The position numbers were made by a program, and so were the translations under genes. Below the pieces are notes generated by a model. That model ran no database searches. It saw only the letters and a list, made by a program, of their open reading frames with translations, and was not told the origin of the DNA. Shown here one piece after another: positions 47,701-60,512 of a DNA stretch of 64,000 nucleotides. Numbering within the stretch: the first letter of the stretch is position 1; each line of letters starts with the position of its first letter. Source of the stretch: Vitis vinifera (Eukaryota; Streptophyta; Magnoliopsida; Vitales; Vitaceae); the NCBI RefSeq assembly GCF_030704535.1, contig NC_081808.1, positions 21,703,501 to 21,767,500 of the forward strand, written 5' to 3'.

Positions 47701-50700
47701 TCCAACTTAGATGTGTAGCGTATCCCTAGTTATGTCATATAACATGGTCACTATGAGAAAATAACAATCTTATAATAATTTGTGCACCCATAATTTCTTA
47801 GCAATATAACAGAAACTGCCAACAATATAGTCCCTACAAGGAAAAAATCTTTTAACCTCTAGGACATTAAAAAAAAGATAAGACTTATTAAGTATTGTTG
47901 CAGTTTGAGCCCCAAATTTGGATTTACCAAAAGCAATTATGAATCAGTAGAAATTGCCAAAAAAAATATATGCCGCATAATAATTAACTCCCACTGCTAA
48001 AAGATGTCAACCACTTCTCTGTTTTTAGATACCTATATGTTCACCATACAGAGTGCACACCATTCTACTTATTCAAAAGCAATAATTAAACCGTGGCATC
48101 CCATTCATCTTACAAGGGAGATAGTTGGTCAACTAGATGTGACATGCATATAATTCTGATATCCAATAAACATTGCAGTGAACTTTGGGAGAGAAAACAA
48201 ACTAAAATTCCTGCATTCTGCCATTAGGTGGGATGCAGGGTCAGGCTGGGCAGATAGCCAATTTACTGTTCAATGCATTGCAATGAGCAATTCCAATCTC
48301 AAAAGAATGGGATCCACAGAAACATCATATAAGTTGAGCAATGAAGCACCGACTTTTGCAATGTCCCCAGCCTGACCTAAGCATGCCTCTAGTTACTCAA
48401 TGAAAAACATTTAAGTGCAATACCTGAATTTGTGTTATGCAGATGTTCTTGCCATATAGTAGGAATAGGCGTGTTCCATTCACATAATCTCGCTCCAAGA
48501 TGAGACGCAATGGCATGGATAGTTGCCTACAAGGTTTGATTCATAATTCTTTAGAATGTCAGTGGGTTATGCTTATAAGAGCAGTACAAAACTAAACTAA
48601 ACCCTTTGCAGTATTCTTATTTATTTATCAACATAAAACTTTCTTCTACAAATTGAAGCTAGAACAATTTGCAAGGAAAATTGCAATTTTATCAATATAA
48701 TTCCAGGTTATGCTTTTAAGAGGCTTATGTGAATACCCATACACGACATCAAGCAACAATACTTGAGTTCAAGTTATGCCCAACATGAGAATATCATTTA
48801 GGACATGGAAAAACAGAGCTACAACATACAGATTTCCCAACTCCAGCTTGTCCAGTGATGACAAGAAGATTGCACATTTCTTCCTGTAAACAACAACAAG
48901 AACTTGAGCCACAATCTTAATGGAATACAATAAGCCTCAGAAATGGAAGAAAAGGAAACAAAACTAATGCAAATATGAGCACTTTAATGTTTATAATTTT
49001 AGTTACATAACAGCTTTGTCCATCACAATAACCTTAAGAATCTTCACTTTTATGCATTATCATGGGTCTCGAAACAACAGAACATGGACCAATGCTGGTT
49101 ATGTTCCCAAGTCCATGTGCTGGAGGCAACTTACCCCTGTAGGAGATTGAATTAACTTGTACATCTGTGTTATAAAGTGCAATACATGAAATCTATAATC
49201 ACCGCATTTTTAGGAATTATTGGTTCATAATAAGCATCATCACAATCATCATTCAACTGGGCCCAAATATCTGGGTCAGCAGGATGAATTCTGCTAACAA
49301 TTCCATACCATTTTAAGCCACCTTGAAAGACACCAGCAGTATCAGCAAAGATTTTGACAATTCTTACAACATTGCCAATCTTAGTTGAAATTAACAACCC
49401 AAAGCAAACCTTTAAATCAGCATAATTCTATAGTCACTTGTGTCATAATTAAAAAAAAAAGTTATATTTTGAAAGGCCTTCATAAGAAGAACCCAAGCTC
49501 AAAAATGGCAAATAAAAATCAGACATCCATAATCCATTCCATGGGAATTTACTAGATCCTAAACACCCCATCACAATCTAGTTCCCGACTCAGCAAAATT
49601 CAGTGTCTTTACTGAAACTATAGAAATATAGAATCTCAAAACTAGTTTTCTCATGCTTAATGGAGGAATGAAGCATGTCAAAATAAGTAATATTGTTGTA
49701 ATACCCTTGAAGTTCTCAATCTTTTCTCAAACCATACTGTAACTTCTTCAACCTGCAAAAGCAAGGACATGATCTGTCACTAAAACATTCATATTTGTAA
49801 AACAACACAAACTGACTAAAATACTCCTGTTTGTGAAACAACATAAACTAACTTGACCTTTTTCTTGTGAACAGCAAGTTCCTCCAAGGATCGAGGTTTA
49901 TATTTATCAACCCATAACTCCTTTCCTCCACACCTACTAGAACCTGATTCGTGTTTCAACTATCTTTCAGCTAAAATGGCTCAGAGATCAACGAGAAATA
50001 AATGGATTACAAGAAGTCTCACACCACAATGTGGAATTCATAACTTTAATTTGAATCAGTAAATATATCATTTGAAACACCAATACCAGCTCCATAGATT
50101 TTGCTTAAACATAAAAAACATTCCAAACCTGATCTCCTAAGCTTCTAGTATATAGGGACATAAATTGGTTTTATATCAAATAAACATCATTATGCATTGG
50201 CATGTGGATAAGTTGCATCATGGCCCTAAATGTGAAAGATGATGATGATAATAATATCAGTTTACAAAGAGATTCTGCCTCCAACAAGCACAGAATGAAT
50301 GCAGAACAGTCCACAATGTGCTAGGGAAAATAAGCTACAGCTTCAAGCCAATTGCAATTTATTTCAGAAGAAGAAACTATGAGAATAGCATACCAGCAGA
50401 TACCTTGAAACCTGTAAGCCCTTCACCAAATTCTTCACAAAACAATCTCATCTGCAACATACAATGTCAAACTGCAAATTGTAAGTACTCTAAGAGAAAA
50501 CATCAGATTACAGAACAACCCAATTCTCTTAATGAAATGATATTAAGAATCTGCAAATCATAAACTTTCATTTAAGCTGTATGCATGCAATACTTGTTTG
50601 TATGCCACTGAAGAACCTGTTCTTCAAATATAGTACGCATGTAAAGCAAAACCTACTCCACAAAACAAGCAAATCATCATTGGATTCACATAGAACATAG

Positions 50701-51197
50701 ATTTCGAAACGTATAATCATTTTGTGATTTTTTTCCTCCACTAATTTCTTCCATGAAAAAATACTTCTTTCTATGCTTCGACTAAGGGTTATAACTGATT
50801 GTCAAATCGTTATAAATTCGACATGAGTAGACCCACAGTCTCAATTCACTCTATCAGCACAAACTCATTTCTTTTCCAGACTTCATTACCGACCAAAACA
50901 AACAAACCAGGTTCAGTTTGGACCAATTCCAAACCAGCGAGAACGATTCAACCATGTTCACCAATCCACAACACATTTATTAAATATATTAAACATATTA
51001 AACATATTAAATACCTCATCGAACACACTGGAATCTCTACACAAGCGAGACTGAGAACCAGAAATCCGAGCCTTCTTCGCTCCGCTAGGGTTTTTACGCC
51101 TCGATTTGCACCTCGAATAACCCCGCTTTGAATTGAATGAACCATCTTTTTCTTCATCCTCCGATGAAGAAACCACAATGGTGCTCCTCTTGCTCAT
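44704..51197 (-). CDS. RAD17: Cell cycle checkpoint clamp loader RAD17
   Basis: Twelve exons on the minus strand: 51197-51015, 50451-50394, 49943-49858, 49752-49705, 48883-48830, 48526-48424, 47725-47409, 47323-46969, 46662-46537, 45431-45233, 45151-45091 and 44931-44704. They join in phase to 605 aa, close to the plant family length of about 600. The N-terminus is Ser/acidic then basic ([16 protein letters not shown]...). [21 protein letters not shown] is the RFC-box-like start of the AAA+ module. Walker A is GQAGVGKS (about 136-143) and Walker [10 protein letters not shown] (about 213-221). The lid region has [14 protein letters not shown], and the C-terminus ends acidic (SDDEIEDW). RAD17 with RFC2-5 loads the 9-1-1 clamp at DNA damage in the nucleus. 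An in-frame ATG 12 bp upstream (51209) is possible. Confidence 0.92.
49170..49397 (-). other. Unrecognised open stretch inside RAD17 intron 4
   Basis: A 75-codon open frame in the intron between exons 4 and 5 with protein-like composition ([35 protein letters not shown]). It does not fit RAD17, whose flanking exons join without it. It could be a fragment of another gene copied into the intron; I cannot name the source. Confidence 0.4.
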
Positions 51198-51209
51198 TAC
51201 TGTCACCAC

Positions 51210-51690
51210 TGAAACCCTGCTCTGTTATGCTTCCGTACCGATGATTTCAGCTGCAATTTAACAAAAACCCTAGAACAGCATGGAGCTTCTTCAACGAAAC
51301 CCTACATTGAGAATCGTAAAGAGAGTACCGAGACTTCAAAAACAGAGGAACCGAGATCGTAGATTGGAGACCAAAGTTGCTGGGAATCTAATATATAGAG
51401 AGAGGGCTCGCGGGTTCGAAAAAACGCGGGTGTTTATCAATTATCATAGCGTAGCCGAGAAGCCGATGGAAATTAATAATGCTACGGTGCATCGCGGTCT
51501 ATTTTAATAGCTGTAAATCACCAACCTGATGGAAAATTTATTTTATTTAAAATAATAGTCACAATCATGAACCCTTGAATAACAAAAAGTCTTATCATAA
51601 GATTCATAACTAACCAAAATATTTACTAAAAAGGAATTTCCATTGGACATAAGAAATAGGGAGAATAATGTAATAGTCTCCTATCTATAA
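51210..51690 (-). promoter_or_regulatory. 5' flank of RAD17
   Basis: Upstream of the RAD17 start on the minus strand. Contains a GC-rich patch with 'aaaaaacgcgggtg' around 51420. The plus-strand 75-codon frame at 51280 is not supported as a gene. Confidence 0.45.
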
Positions 51691-51699
51691 ATAAATAAA

Positions 51700-53530
51700 T
51701 TTTTTTAAACTTTGAATTTTTGCTTTTGAAGTTCATTCATTTTGGAGAAAATAATCCTTAAAAATGCACTTAAATAATAAAAAATCCTTAATATGTCAAA
51801 ATTACCCTCATCATCCGAATTTCAGCAGTAGATTATCACCAATTTTATTTTATTTTTTTACTTTTACATCACTCACCACTCATTATGATTAATATTTATA
51901 AAAAAAAAAAAATTGACATGTGGCAACCTCATTCGATTTTTCTTTTTTCTTTTTTTTCCTCCATAATACTTCCACATTTTTTTTTGTTTTTTTAATATGT
52001 TGGCTTCATAAAAAATTTTAAATTTCAATTTTTTCCACAATTTTATATTTCATATTTATTTATTTTAATTATTTATGAACATTTTAAACATAAAATAATA
52101 ATATATAATAAATTATTAATGAGAACAAATTTAATATAAAAATAAATACATAATAACACATTTAGAGATTTAGGACATAAGATTTTCTATATTCCTAAAA
52201 CATAAGATTTTTTATTTTATAAATTTTATTATATTTTTAATTTTCATGTGAAAATCAAAATTGATGATTATGGTTTTAATTTTTTTTGTTTATAGATCTA
52301 ACTTCACCACGGTTTAAACTTTTCTTGGGTTAAAATGTTTAATATTTTTAATTAAAAAAATGAAAACTTGGTTGTGGTTTTAACACTTAACATTTTGCTT
52401 TGTTAAAATTTAAAATTGTTTATTTATATAAAATAAAAACAAATTATATTTTTCATTAAAAAATGTATTTAATGATTTATATTATTTTCTCTTAATTTTG
52501 TTAAAAATTAAAATTTTTGTTATGCATCCATCAACATAACTCTTTGGAAAAGAGAATACCACACTTGTTTGGAAAAAAAAAAAAATACCACTCTTTTGTG
52601 AAAAAAAAAAAAAAGTAACACAAAAATATATCAATAGTACCAATGTGATGGGAATGATGTACCAATCTTCTTTGATTTTCTAGAAAAAAAAAAAAAAAAA
52701 AAGGAGTATCACTCTTTTATGAAAAAAGTAGCACTAACTAACGTATATTAAAAGTATCACAATAATGGAAAAGACATATCATTGTTTTTTGGTTTATGTT
52801 AAGATATGCAAAAAAATTAATTTTTAATAAAAAAAATTAATATAAATGATAAAATACAAATTCTTTATGAAAAATGTATTTTATTATTCATTTTATATAA
52901 TAAAAATTAAAAAATTTAACAAATTAAAATGATATAACCACAATCAAGTTTTTATCTTCTTTAATTAAAATTATTAAACATTATAATCAATAAAAAAAGT
53001 TAAAACCAAGACGAATTTACATGTCTATAAGTAAAAAAGTTAAATTTGTTTATTATGTATTTATTTTTATCTTTATTTATTTATTATATGTTATTATTAT
53101 TATTTTATATTTAAAGTATTCATAAATAGTTAAAATAAAAAAAATGAAAGAGTGAAAAAAATGAAATTAAAAATATTTTTATGAGAATATGTTAGTGACA
53201 TATTATAAAAAAAGTCAAAAGGTAAAATAAAGAAAGAGGAAAAAAAAATATATTGTTGCAGGTTGATTGCCACATGTCAAGTTTAATTACATTGATAAGC
53301 ATGATTGAAAAAAAAAATCATACGGCATGGTTGATTGTCACATGTCAATTTTCTTATAAAAAATAACAATAATAAATAAAAAAAACTTAAAATAGTTAAC
53401 AACGGAAGAGAGAAAAAGTGAAGGATAATTTTGAAATTTTGTTTGTGTTATTGTTAGAGTGCATGTTTTCAAATTACTTTTTAAAAAATCTATATATATA
53501 TTGTTAGTGAACCTTTATATGATTTCCCCT
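51700..53530. repeat. Degenerate ~1.8 kb inverted repeat (foldback element)
   Basis: The left arm (about 51700-52540) and right arm (about 52740-53530) are diverged inverted copies. 'attgacatgtggcaacctca' at 51912 pairs with 'tgattgccacatgtcaagtt' near 53262. 'tgaaaacttggttgtggttt' (about 52361) pairs with 'aaccacaatcaagtttttat' (about 52936). 'aatgcactta' near 51762 pairs with the inverted 'gagtgcatgtt' near 53457. No coding sequence; old MITE or foldback transposon. Poly-A runs fill the loop. Confidence 0.65.
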
Positions 53531-55003
53531 AAGAAATATTTACCTAATTATAAAATAAATTTAAAAATTCTCACAATAAATACATCTTTGACATGAAAAA
53601 AAAACATTCATAAAAATTACTTTTATCAAGAAATATCACAAACTTATATATAAACTTGGTTGAGTAGTAAATAATTAACATAATCGAAAAAAGTGGAAAC
53701 AATAAAAAAAATTAATAGTACATTTAGTAATGATTTTAGAAAATGTTTATAATATTTCTAACACTTAAATAATAAAAAATTTCAGGTATTAAAAATATTG
53801 GAAGCATTTTCTAAAATTATTGTCAAACAGACTCTAAATATGTTAAAAAATATTATTAAAATGATTTTATGTTATCAACATTCTCATTTGTGTCGCTCTC
53901 TTATAATAACATCTTATAGCATTCTATGCATATATGTTTTATCGTTTCATAAAAGAGTTTAATTTCTTATCAACTCAGTGATTTAAGTAACAATGTAGAT
54001 TTTAACCACTTTTCCTCAGTATTTTTTAGTGGAAGTATTTTTATTTTTTATTTTAAAAAAAAATAGTTGTTTGACAAATTTTAGGAAATATTTTTAAAAT
54101 TTTGAAAAATCACTTATAATATCAATAAAACATTTAATAGGTGATACTCCTAAAAACACTTTTTTTAAAAATCACTTTAAGTGGAAACACTATCAAACGC
54201 ACTTTGTATTTTTTCAAAAAAAATATTTTAAATGATTTTTCAACTCTATAAGTGATTTTTCAAATGATAAAAAGTGTTTCCTAAACTTTGTTAACTATAA
54301 TTTTTTTATTTAAAAAAAAACAGTTTTTAGGATAAAAAAAACTTTCCAAAATCATTGTTAAACCAACTCTATATTTATTCATTAAACATTATAAATGATT
54401 TTTTAATATTATATGTAACTTTTCGCATTATTAAAAATATTTTTTAAATTTTATCGAATATTTAATTTTTAGGTTAAAGGCAATCCCTAGAACTGAGTCT
54501 TAATTAGCTGTTTGAGGGACAAAACGAACGTAGCGTAGGTGTGCAGTAGAGTTGGACCGGAAAACAAAATATGATAGAAGCAGGTTGGTTTAATTTTCAA
54601 AACTGGGTGTGCAAACATGGAGAATATTCCCTTGGACTTGTTGGGGGTATGGATAGGTACTGAAACCAATTTCACACTAGAAAAAGAAAGGTAACAGTTG
54701 GAAATGTTAAAAAATTCAATCAAATTTCTAAATTAGACGATATCATCATTCTCCCAACTTGTAGGCTGGGTTTCAAATTTGGCTGCAGGCAGCGGGGGGA
54801 AAAATCCAAGTTGCTAACTTACTAGGCGATGTAAACAAAAGAAAAAGAAAACAAAAGACTAATAAAATAGTATTTGCCTTAAGACAAGGCTCCTCCCTCC
54901 ATTATTATAATCCAAATTGGCACCCATCTGAGCTGATTTATGAAGCCATGGTCAATGGTGGATGTGTTATGACTTGTGAGAGGTTTGAGAGGAGAGATCA
55001 GAG
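53531..55003. other. Intergenic DNA and upstream region of the SABATH pseudogene
   Basis: AT-rich to about 54480, with a ~110 bp palindrome near 53715-53830 related to the repeats at 57330-57800. From about 54510 it matches 59770 onward ('gtgcagtag', 'ggctgggttt', 'ggcgatgtaaacaaaag'), so the promoter region was duplicated together with the SABATH gene. Confidence 0.65.
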
Positions 55004-56466
55004 ATGACGAAGGAGAGCATGGGAATGCAGCAAGTCATCTGCATGAAAGGAGGAAAACTGAAATTTTCCTGAACACCCTTTAGGAAAACTGAAATTATAT
55101 TTAGTTATTAATTGATTTACTGAACAACCTTTAGGAAAACTGAAATTTTCTAAAGGATTTGAAAATGAGGGGATTGGCAAACGAAGAATTTGTAATCTCC
55201 AGAATTTTGGATTTTGTTGTTTTGTTGAATGATGCTGGTGGATGGTGGCGGCGGCCATGATGTTGGTGATAGTAACTTCAAATTAATTGGTTTATTTATG
55301 TTGTATAGACTGCATTATCATCCATGTCAATGCCCCTGCTGGAGCAAGCAGTGCTAGATTTATGTTGCACCACCTTACCTGAGAGTGTCGCCATAGCAGG
55401 CCTTGGCTGTTCATCAGGCCCAAATACCTTTTGCGCCGTCTCCGAAATCGTGACCATCATCTACAAGAGGTGCTGTCAACTAGGCCGGTCACCACCAAGA
55501 TTTTGGGTTTTCTCGAATGATCTTCCAGGGAATGACTTCAATTCTGTGTTCAAGTCATTGCTAGCATTCCATGAAAAGATGAGGGGGAAAAATGGAGAGG
55601 AGTTTGGGCCATGTCATGTTGCTGCAGTTCCGGCTTCTTTCTACCACAAGCTTGCTCCACCCAGAACACTACAATTTGTGTACTCTGCTTGCAGTCTCCA
55701 TTGGCTTTCCCAGGTTGGCTTATTATCCAAATTCATCTACAAAGAACATAGTGCCTTAGATGCTGATACTTTCATAGGTTCCTCCGGAGCTTCTTAACAA
55801 GCAAATTTCAAACAAGGGGAAGATTTAACTTACAATTTCAAGCTCACCACCTCTCATAGATGCTTACGCGGCTCAGTTCCAGAGGGATTTCTCTTTGTTT
55901 CTCAGGTTGAGAGAAGAAGAAATAGTCCCTGGAGGATGCATGGTTTTGCCATTCAAGGCCAGGAGAACCCCAGACCCAGTCCCGGATGAGAGTTGTCTGT
56001 TGCGGGATCAATTGGCACAGGCATTGCAGGAGTTGGTTTCAGAGGTATGTGTTGTACACTTCTTTCTTCCTCATCTCAAGCTGAAACATAGGCATGTAAC
56101 GAATCGTGTTTCCGACAGGGGCTTATTGCAGAGGAGAAATTAGATTCCTACAATGTACCATTCTATGAACCTTACACGGAGGACATAGTGACTGAAATCG
56201 AGAAGGAAGGATCCTTCAGCATCAACGGCCTTGAGATCATGGCCTTACCATGGGATAGCCCCTATGGTGGACAAAATTATGACAGGCCAACAAGTGCCCA
56301 GAAGCTAGCAAAGGCGATGAGAGCAGTGCATGAACCAATGTTGGCAAGTCATTTCGGGGCAGAAGTCATGAACCCTTTGTTTAAAAGGCCCATGGAGATC
56401 ATTGCAGCAGATACAAGGGAAGTGGAGCATGTTGCTGTTCTTGTTTCCACGACCAGAAAGACTTGA
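55004..56466 (+). pseudogene. SABATH carboxyl methyltransferase pseudogene
   Basis: Exons matching the intact gene at 60380-63498: exon 1 remnant 55004-55053, exon 2 55309-55713, exon 3 55778-56044, exon 4 56119-56466. Exons 2-4 have exactly the same lengths as in the intact copy (405, 267 and 348). Lesions: the 3' part of exon 1 (the GSYARNS block and its donor) plus most of intron 1 are gone and replaced by a repeated 'ctttaggaaaactgaaat' sequence. A TAT to TAA change at 55826-55828 ends exon 3 early. The SAM-binding motif reads [11 protein letters not shown] instead of [11 protein letters not shown]. It is the upstream member of a tandem pair. Confidence 0.9.
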
Positions 56467-57330
56467 TTCCACTCTCAAATTATCTCAGTATTGTCATATT
56501 GCATTTGCCTCTCAGACACTTGTTTAGTTATTTGCATCTCTCTGTACAAGATCCATGGATTATTGGACCTATATATCCTAATGCCTGTTTAGATAGGGGG
56601 AAAGAACAGATGTCAAAATGTTAGCCCAGAAGAGAAAGTGGGCAAGGGGGGGCTGGCCATGTAAGGCTTCCATTTGCCCAAAAGGTGGCTTGGAACCTGA
56701 AAGGTAATAAATTGAACTTGATTTTCTATTTTATTATTTGCCAAAACTATGTAAGGAAAATTCTTAATTATTTCTTCTTTTACCATCTCTCTATTTTTTT
56801 CATTGAATTTCTCATTGAAACTTGAAAATATGAAAAGTAAAGTAATAACCCAAACAAAGTTAAAAAGAGTTGGCCACTTGACTTAGTAAGGTACATGATA
56901 GCATGTTGTTCTAAAGCTATTATGGCCTTCCTAACCCTAATCATGGGCTCCCACAATGTCTTCTATATGGACAAATTCATGAGAAGACTACCGAGAACCC
57001 ATTCCCAATTTAGTTGCCTAGAAAACGTGAAGACTAAAGAAGAAGAAGAAGACGATCTCTTTAGTATTTTTTTTATATTTTTTCCCCAAAAAAACAAGGC
57101 TCCAATAACTTGATCAAACTTAAAAATTGCTCTAGGTCAACAGCAACTCGCCTTGTCTTCTTTTGAACATATTGTCTTGAACCGCAAAATTTTCAAATCA
57201 TTCAATTGAGTGCATTCTCAAGCATTGTGGTAGGTCTGCACTTATTGCCATACATAGATCACACTTCTTCTCCATGTACAAGTTGTTTGACAAATTCTTT
57301 GTCACGTACAATCACTTCAAATTGTTTTAA
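56467..57330. other. 3' flank of the SABATH pseudogene, no gene seen
   Basis: The first 130 bp match the 3' flank of the intact gene (63499-63620). The rest is AT-rich, with one 72-codon frame (56895-57113) that I do not recognise. Confidence 0.55.
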
Positions 57331-57800
57331 AGTGTTTTTGATATTGATTTTAGAAAACGTTTCTATTCTTTTTATCATTTAAATGATAAAAAATTTTAAA
57401 GTATTAAAAATGTTAAAAATACTTCCTACAATCACTATCAAACAAACTGTAAAAGTGTGTTTGGTAATAATTTTAGGAAGTGTTTTTTAGTATTTTTAAT
57501 ATTTGAAAGATAAAAATTTTTAAATATTAGAAACACTTTTTAAAATCACTATCAAACGCACTCTAAGAATGCGTTAGACAGTAATTTTAAGAAGTATTTT
57601 TATTATTATTAATACTTGAAATTTTGTATCTTTCAAGTATCAAAAAGACTAGAAACGTTTTATAAAATCATTGTCAAATACACTTTTAGAATGTGTTTGA
57701 CAGTAATTTTAGGAAATGTTTTTAGTATTTTTAATACTTGAATGATAAAAATTTTCAAATGTTAGAAACGTTTTCTAAAATTACTACCAAACGAGTTTAA
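57330..57800. repeat. Four tandem ~115 bp palindromic repeats
   Basis: Each unit reads roughly 'gtgtttgacagtaatttta' ... 'cttgaatgataaaaatt' ... 'ctaaaattactaccaaac' and folds on itself. The units start near 57335, 57450, 57565 and 57690. They look like a small MITE that amplified in tandem. Confidence 0.75.
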
Positions 57801-57962
57801 GTATCTTCAATTGCTTCTTCAAACAAGTTTACATTAAGGAAAAAACTACACCATAAAACAAATATAAAATAACACAAGATTTATGGATATTCAACAATGT
57901 GCTTATGTGTTTGGAAGAGAGTGATGCTCTATTCAATATAAATTTATGGAAATGGTTAAAAT

Positions 57963-59010
57963 TCTAAGGGCATGTTTGGTTGCTGTTTTTGAAAATTGTT
58001 CTGGAAAATAATTTCTGAGAATAGTTTTTTGTGTTTTAAAAAAAAAAAAATTGTGTTTGGAAACTGAATTATGGAAAACAGTTTTTATTCTCAAAAACAA
58101 AAAAACATGTTTGGTTGAGTTAATAAAAAAGTTTTTTAAAATAAGTGAAACAAAAAACATGTTTGAAATTTATTTATTTTAATTAATAAAGTGTTTTATT
58201 CCATTAACTTGATATAATAAAAATAAAAATAATTTTCACATGCAACATTCATTTAAATTTAAAAAAATTATTCTATTTTGAAATTTTTACACCAGTTATA
58301 ATTTTCTTAAACAAATGATGATTTTATCATTATGTGTAAGTATATTAGTTTCAATAATTTTAGGAAGAAGAAAGGGTTCATGGGTGAGAGTGTGATGTCC
58401 CACATCGGATAGGGGAGAAAGTTCATGACACTATATATGTAGAGACTCTTCTTAACCAAGTAGACGCATTTTAAACCTATGAGAGCCCCATTGGGCTCAA
58501 AGCGGACAATATCTACATGGTTGGGTGCGGGTCATTACAAATGGTATCAGAGCTAATCCTCGACCCTGGTGTGGGGGTTTGTTTGGCCTCATAAGGGGTG
58601 TTTGTTTGTTTGGTCCCGTAATCCCATGGGACACAACGAGGACGTTGTGTCTGCATGGGGGGATGTTTGTGATGTCCCACATTGGATAGGGGAGAAAGTT
58701 CATGGCATTATATATGTAGAGACTCCTCTTAATCAAGTAGGTGGTTGAGTGGAGCTCACATTTGTGGAAACACAAAAAACAGTTAAGAAAACACAAAAAA
58801 AGGAAGAAAAAATACAAAAAATAATTTATTTTTTGAATAGTGAAAAAACAATGAAAACATCTTTTTATTATTTTCAAAAAAATGATTTTTGAGAAAACAG
58901 AAAACATAAAAACTAAAAATACACCTCCTTTGCCAATCAAATTTTTTATGTTTTTTGTTTTCAAGAACAGAAAACAGTTCTTAAAAATAGGAACAAACAT
59001 ACCCTAAAGC
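57963..59010. mobile_element. Foldback element with a TRIM nested in it
   Basis: The left end 'agggcatgtttggttgctgt' is inverted at the right end '...aacaaacataccctaaag'. The inner arms ('ggaaaacagtttttattctc' at left; 'gaacagaaaacagttctta' at right) are also related. Between the arms, 58391 to about 58741 is a TRIM. No coding capacity. Confidence 0.65.
58391..58741 (+). mobile_element. TRIM-type miniature LTR retrotransposon, right LTR truncated
   Basis: The left LTR 58391-58539 (149 bp) starts TGTGATGTCCCACATCGG and ends TCATTACA. The primer site TGGTATCAGAGC is at 58542-58553, then a ~115 bp internal part without coding sequence, then a second LTR start at 58668 (TGTGATGTCCCACATTGG) that matches the first for about 74 bp and then stops. 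Short LTRs and a Met-tRNA primer site with no genes define a TRIM. Confidence 0.85.
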
Positions 59011-60379
59011 TCTCTATGTTTCAATCAAAGGTTCAATCACGCCCACAGTGATCACCATGCATTTGTCCTTTTCTTTTTTTGTTTCACAATATTTTTTATT
59101 CATTACGTGAGAATATTTCATCAAGAGAACAAATTATGTACTTATAAAACCTATTTTATAGAAAAAAAATTCGCAATATGAAACCCCTCTTTTTAAGAGA
59201 ACATCACAAGGTTAGAACTTATTTGAATAAAATTGGTATAAATATTAATAATTTAAAGATTTTTCCCGTTTTTATTTTTTAAAATATAAATACTTAAAAA
59301 AATATATATATGTCATATGCTATAAAGTTCTTTTCAAAATTTTAAATAGAAGTAACAATGAGACGGTCTTTTCAAGTATATATATATATGATAATAATAA
59401 TAGATACTTTTAAATGAAATAAATTATAAAAATTATAATATTTTAATTATTTATAAAATATATTTATTTTAATTTTTTTAATTTTTTTAAAAAATAATTA
59501 AACTCTTGACCTCTCTTGTTAACTTTCGGATGAAGATGAAAATTACTTTGAATAATAAGATATGGTTGGAATGAAGATGATAAATTATCCCTAATTTTAA
59601 GAAGTAAAAAATTTTACTTTCTTAAACTTTAAAAATTTTAAAGAGTGTTTTCAACTACCTGCTTTTTAAATATTTGTACATAAATTTTTTTATATTTTAT
59701 ACAAAATTTTCTATTTTTATCCTAACAAACTCACAGCTATATTTAATAAACTTTTCACGATTAGGCCAACCTAGTGTAGGAGTGCAGTAGGTTTGGACCA
59801 GAACACAAATATGATGGAAGCAGGCTGGGTTTCGAATTTGGCTGCATGCGCGGAGAATCTTTTCCATGGACTCGCTGGAATATCGGTGGGTAGAGTAGTT
59901 AACAATTTTTCTTTTCTCTTTTTTTTGTTTTTATATATTTTAAGGCGAATCCAAAGTGGTTGGGTGATGTAAACAAAAGCAAAAGAGAAAGAAAACCATT
60001 AGGAGGGCGTTTGGTTTTTTGACTTTTTGATAAAAATAATTTACTTTTAAATTTTAAGTTTGTTTGTTTTTTTTATTTTTTAAATGATTTATTATAAATT
60101 TTTTATTAAATAAAAAAATAAAATATTAATTTTTTTAACTCTCTAATATTTAATAAAAATAAATTATTTAATATTTAATATTATTAAGTATTAATATTTT
60201 ATTCAAGGTTAAGTAAAAAAACAAACACCACGTATTTGGACAATGCAGGACGGAACAAACCCGTCTGGACTTGTCCTCCATTATTATTATAATCCAAACC
60301 CGCACTCATCTGAGTTTATTTTATAAAGCCATTGTCAATGATGGATGTGTGGTGAGAGAGTTCAGAGGAGAGATCAGAG
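59011..60379. other. Intergenic DNA and promoter region of the intact SABATH gene
   Basis: AT-rich to about 59760. From about 59770 it repeats the upstream region of the pseudogene copy (54510-55003), including 'ggcgatgtaaacaaaag'-like sequence at about 59964 and 'cctccattattat' at about 60274. No gene is seen. Confidence 0.6.
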
Positions 60380-60473
60380 ATGAAGAAGAAGGAGAGCATG
60401 GGAGTGCAGCAAGTTATCTGCATGAAAGGAGGTGTCGGAGAGGGAAGCTATGCCCGTAACTCCAAATCACAGG

Positions 60474-60512
<39 letters not shown>

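Noticed and set aside
55004-55258. Minus-strand 86-codon frame at the SABATH pseudogene start
   Set aside because: Antisense to exon 1 and the intron 1 remnant; the similar frame at 61718-61942 lies in the intron of the intact gene.
58497-59000. 167-codon minus-strand frame
   Set aside because: Runs through the TRIM and an A/T-rich foldback arm; composition is Phe/Leu/Lys repeats.
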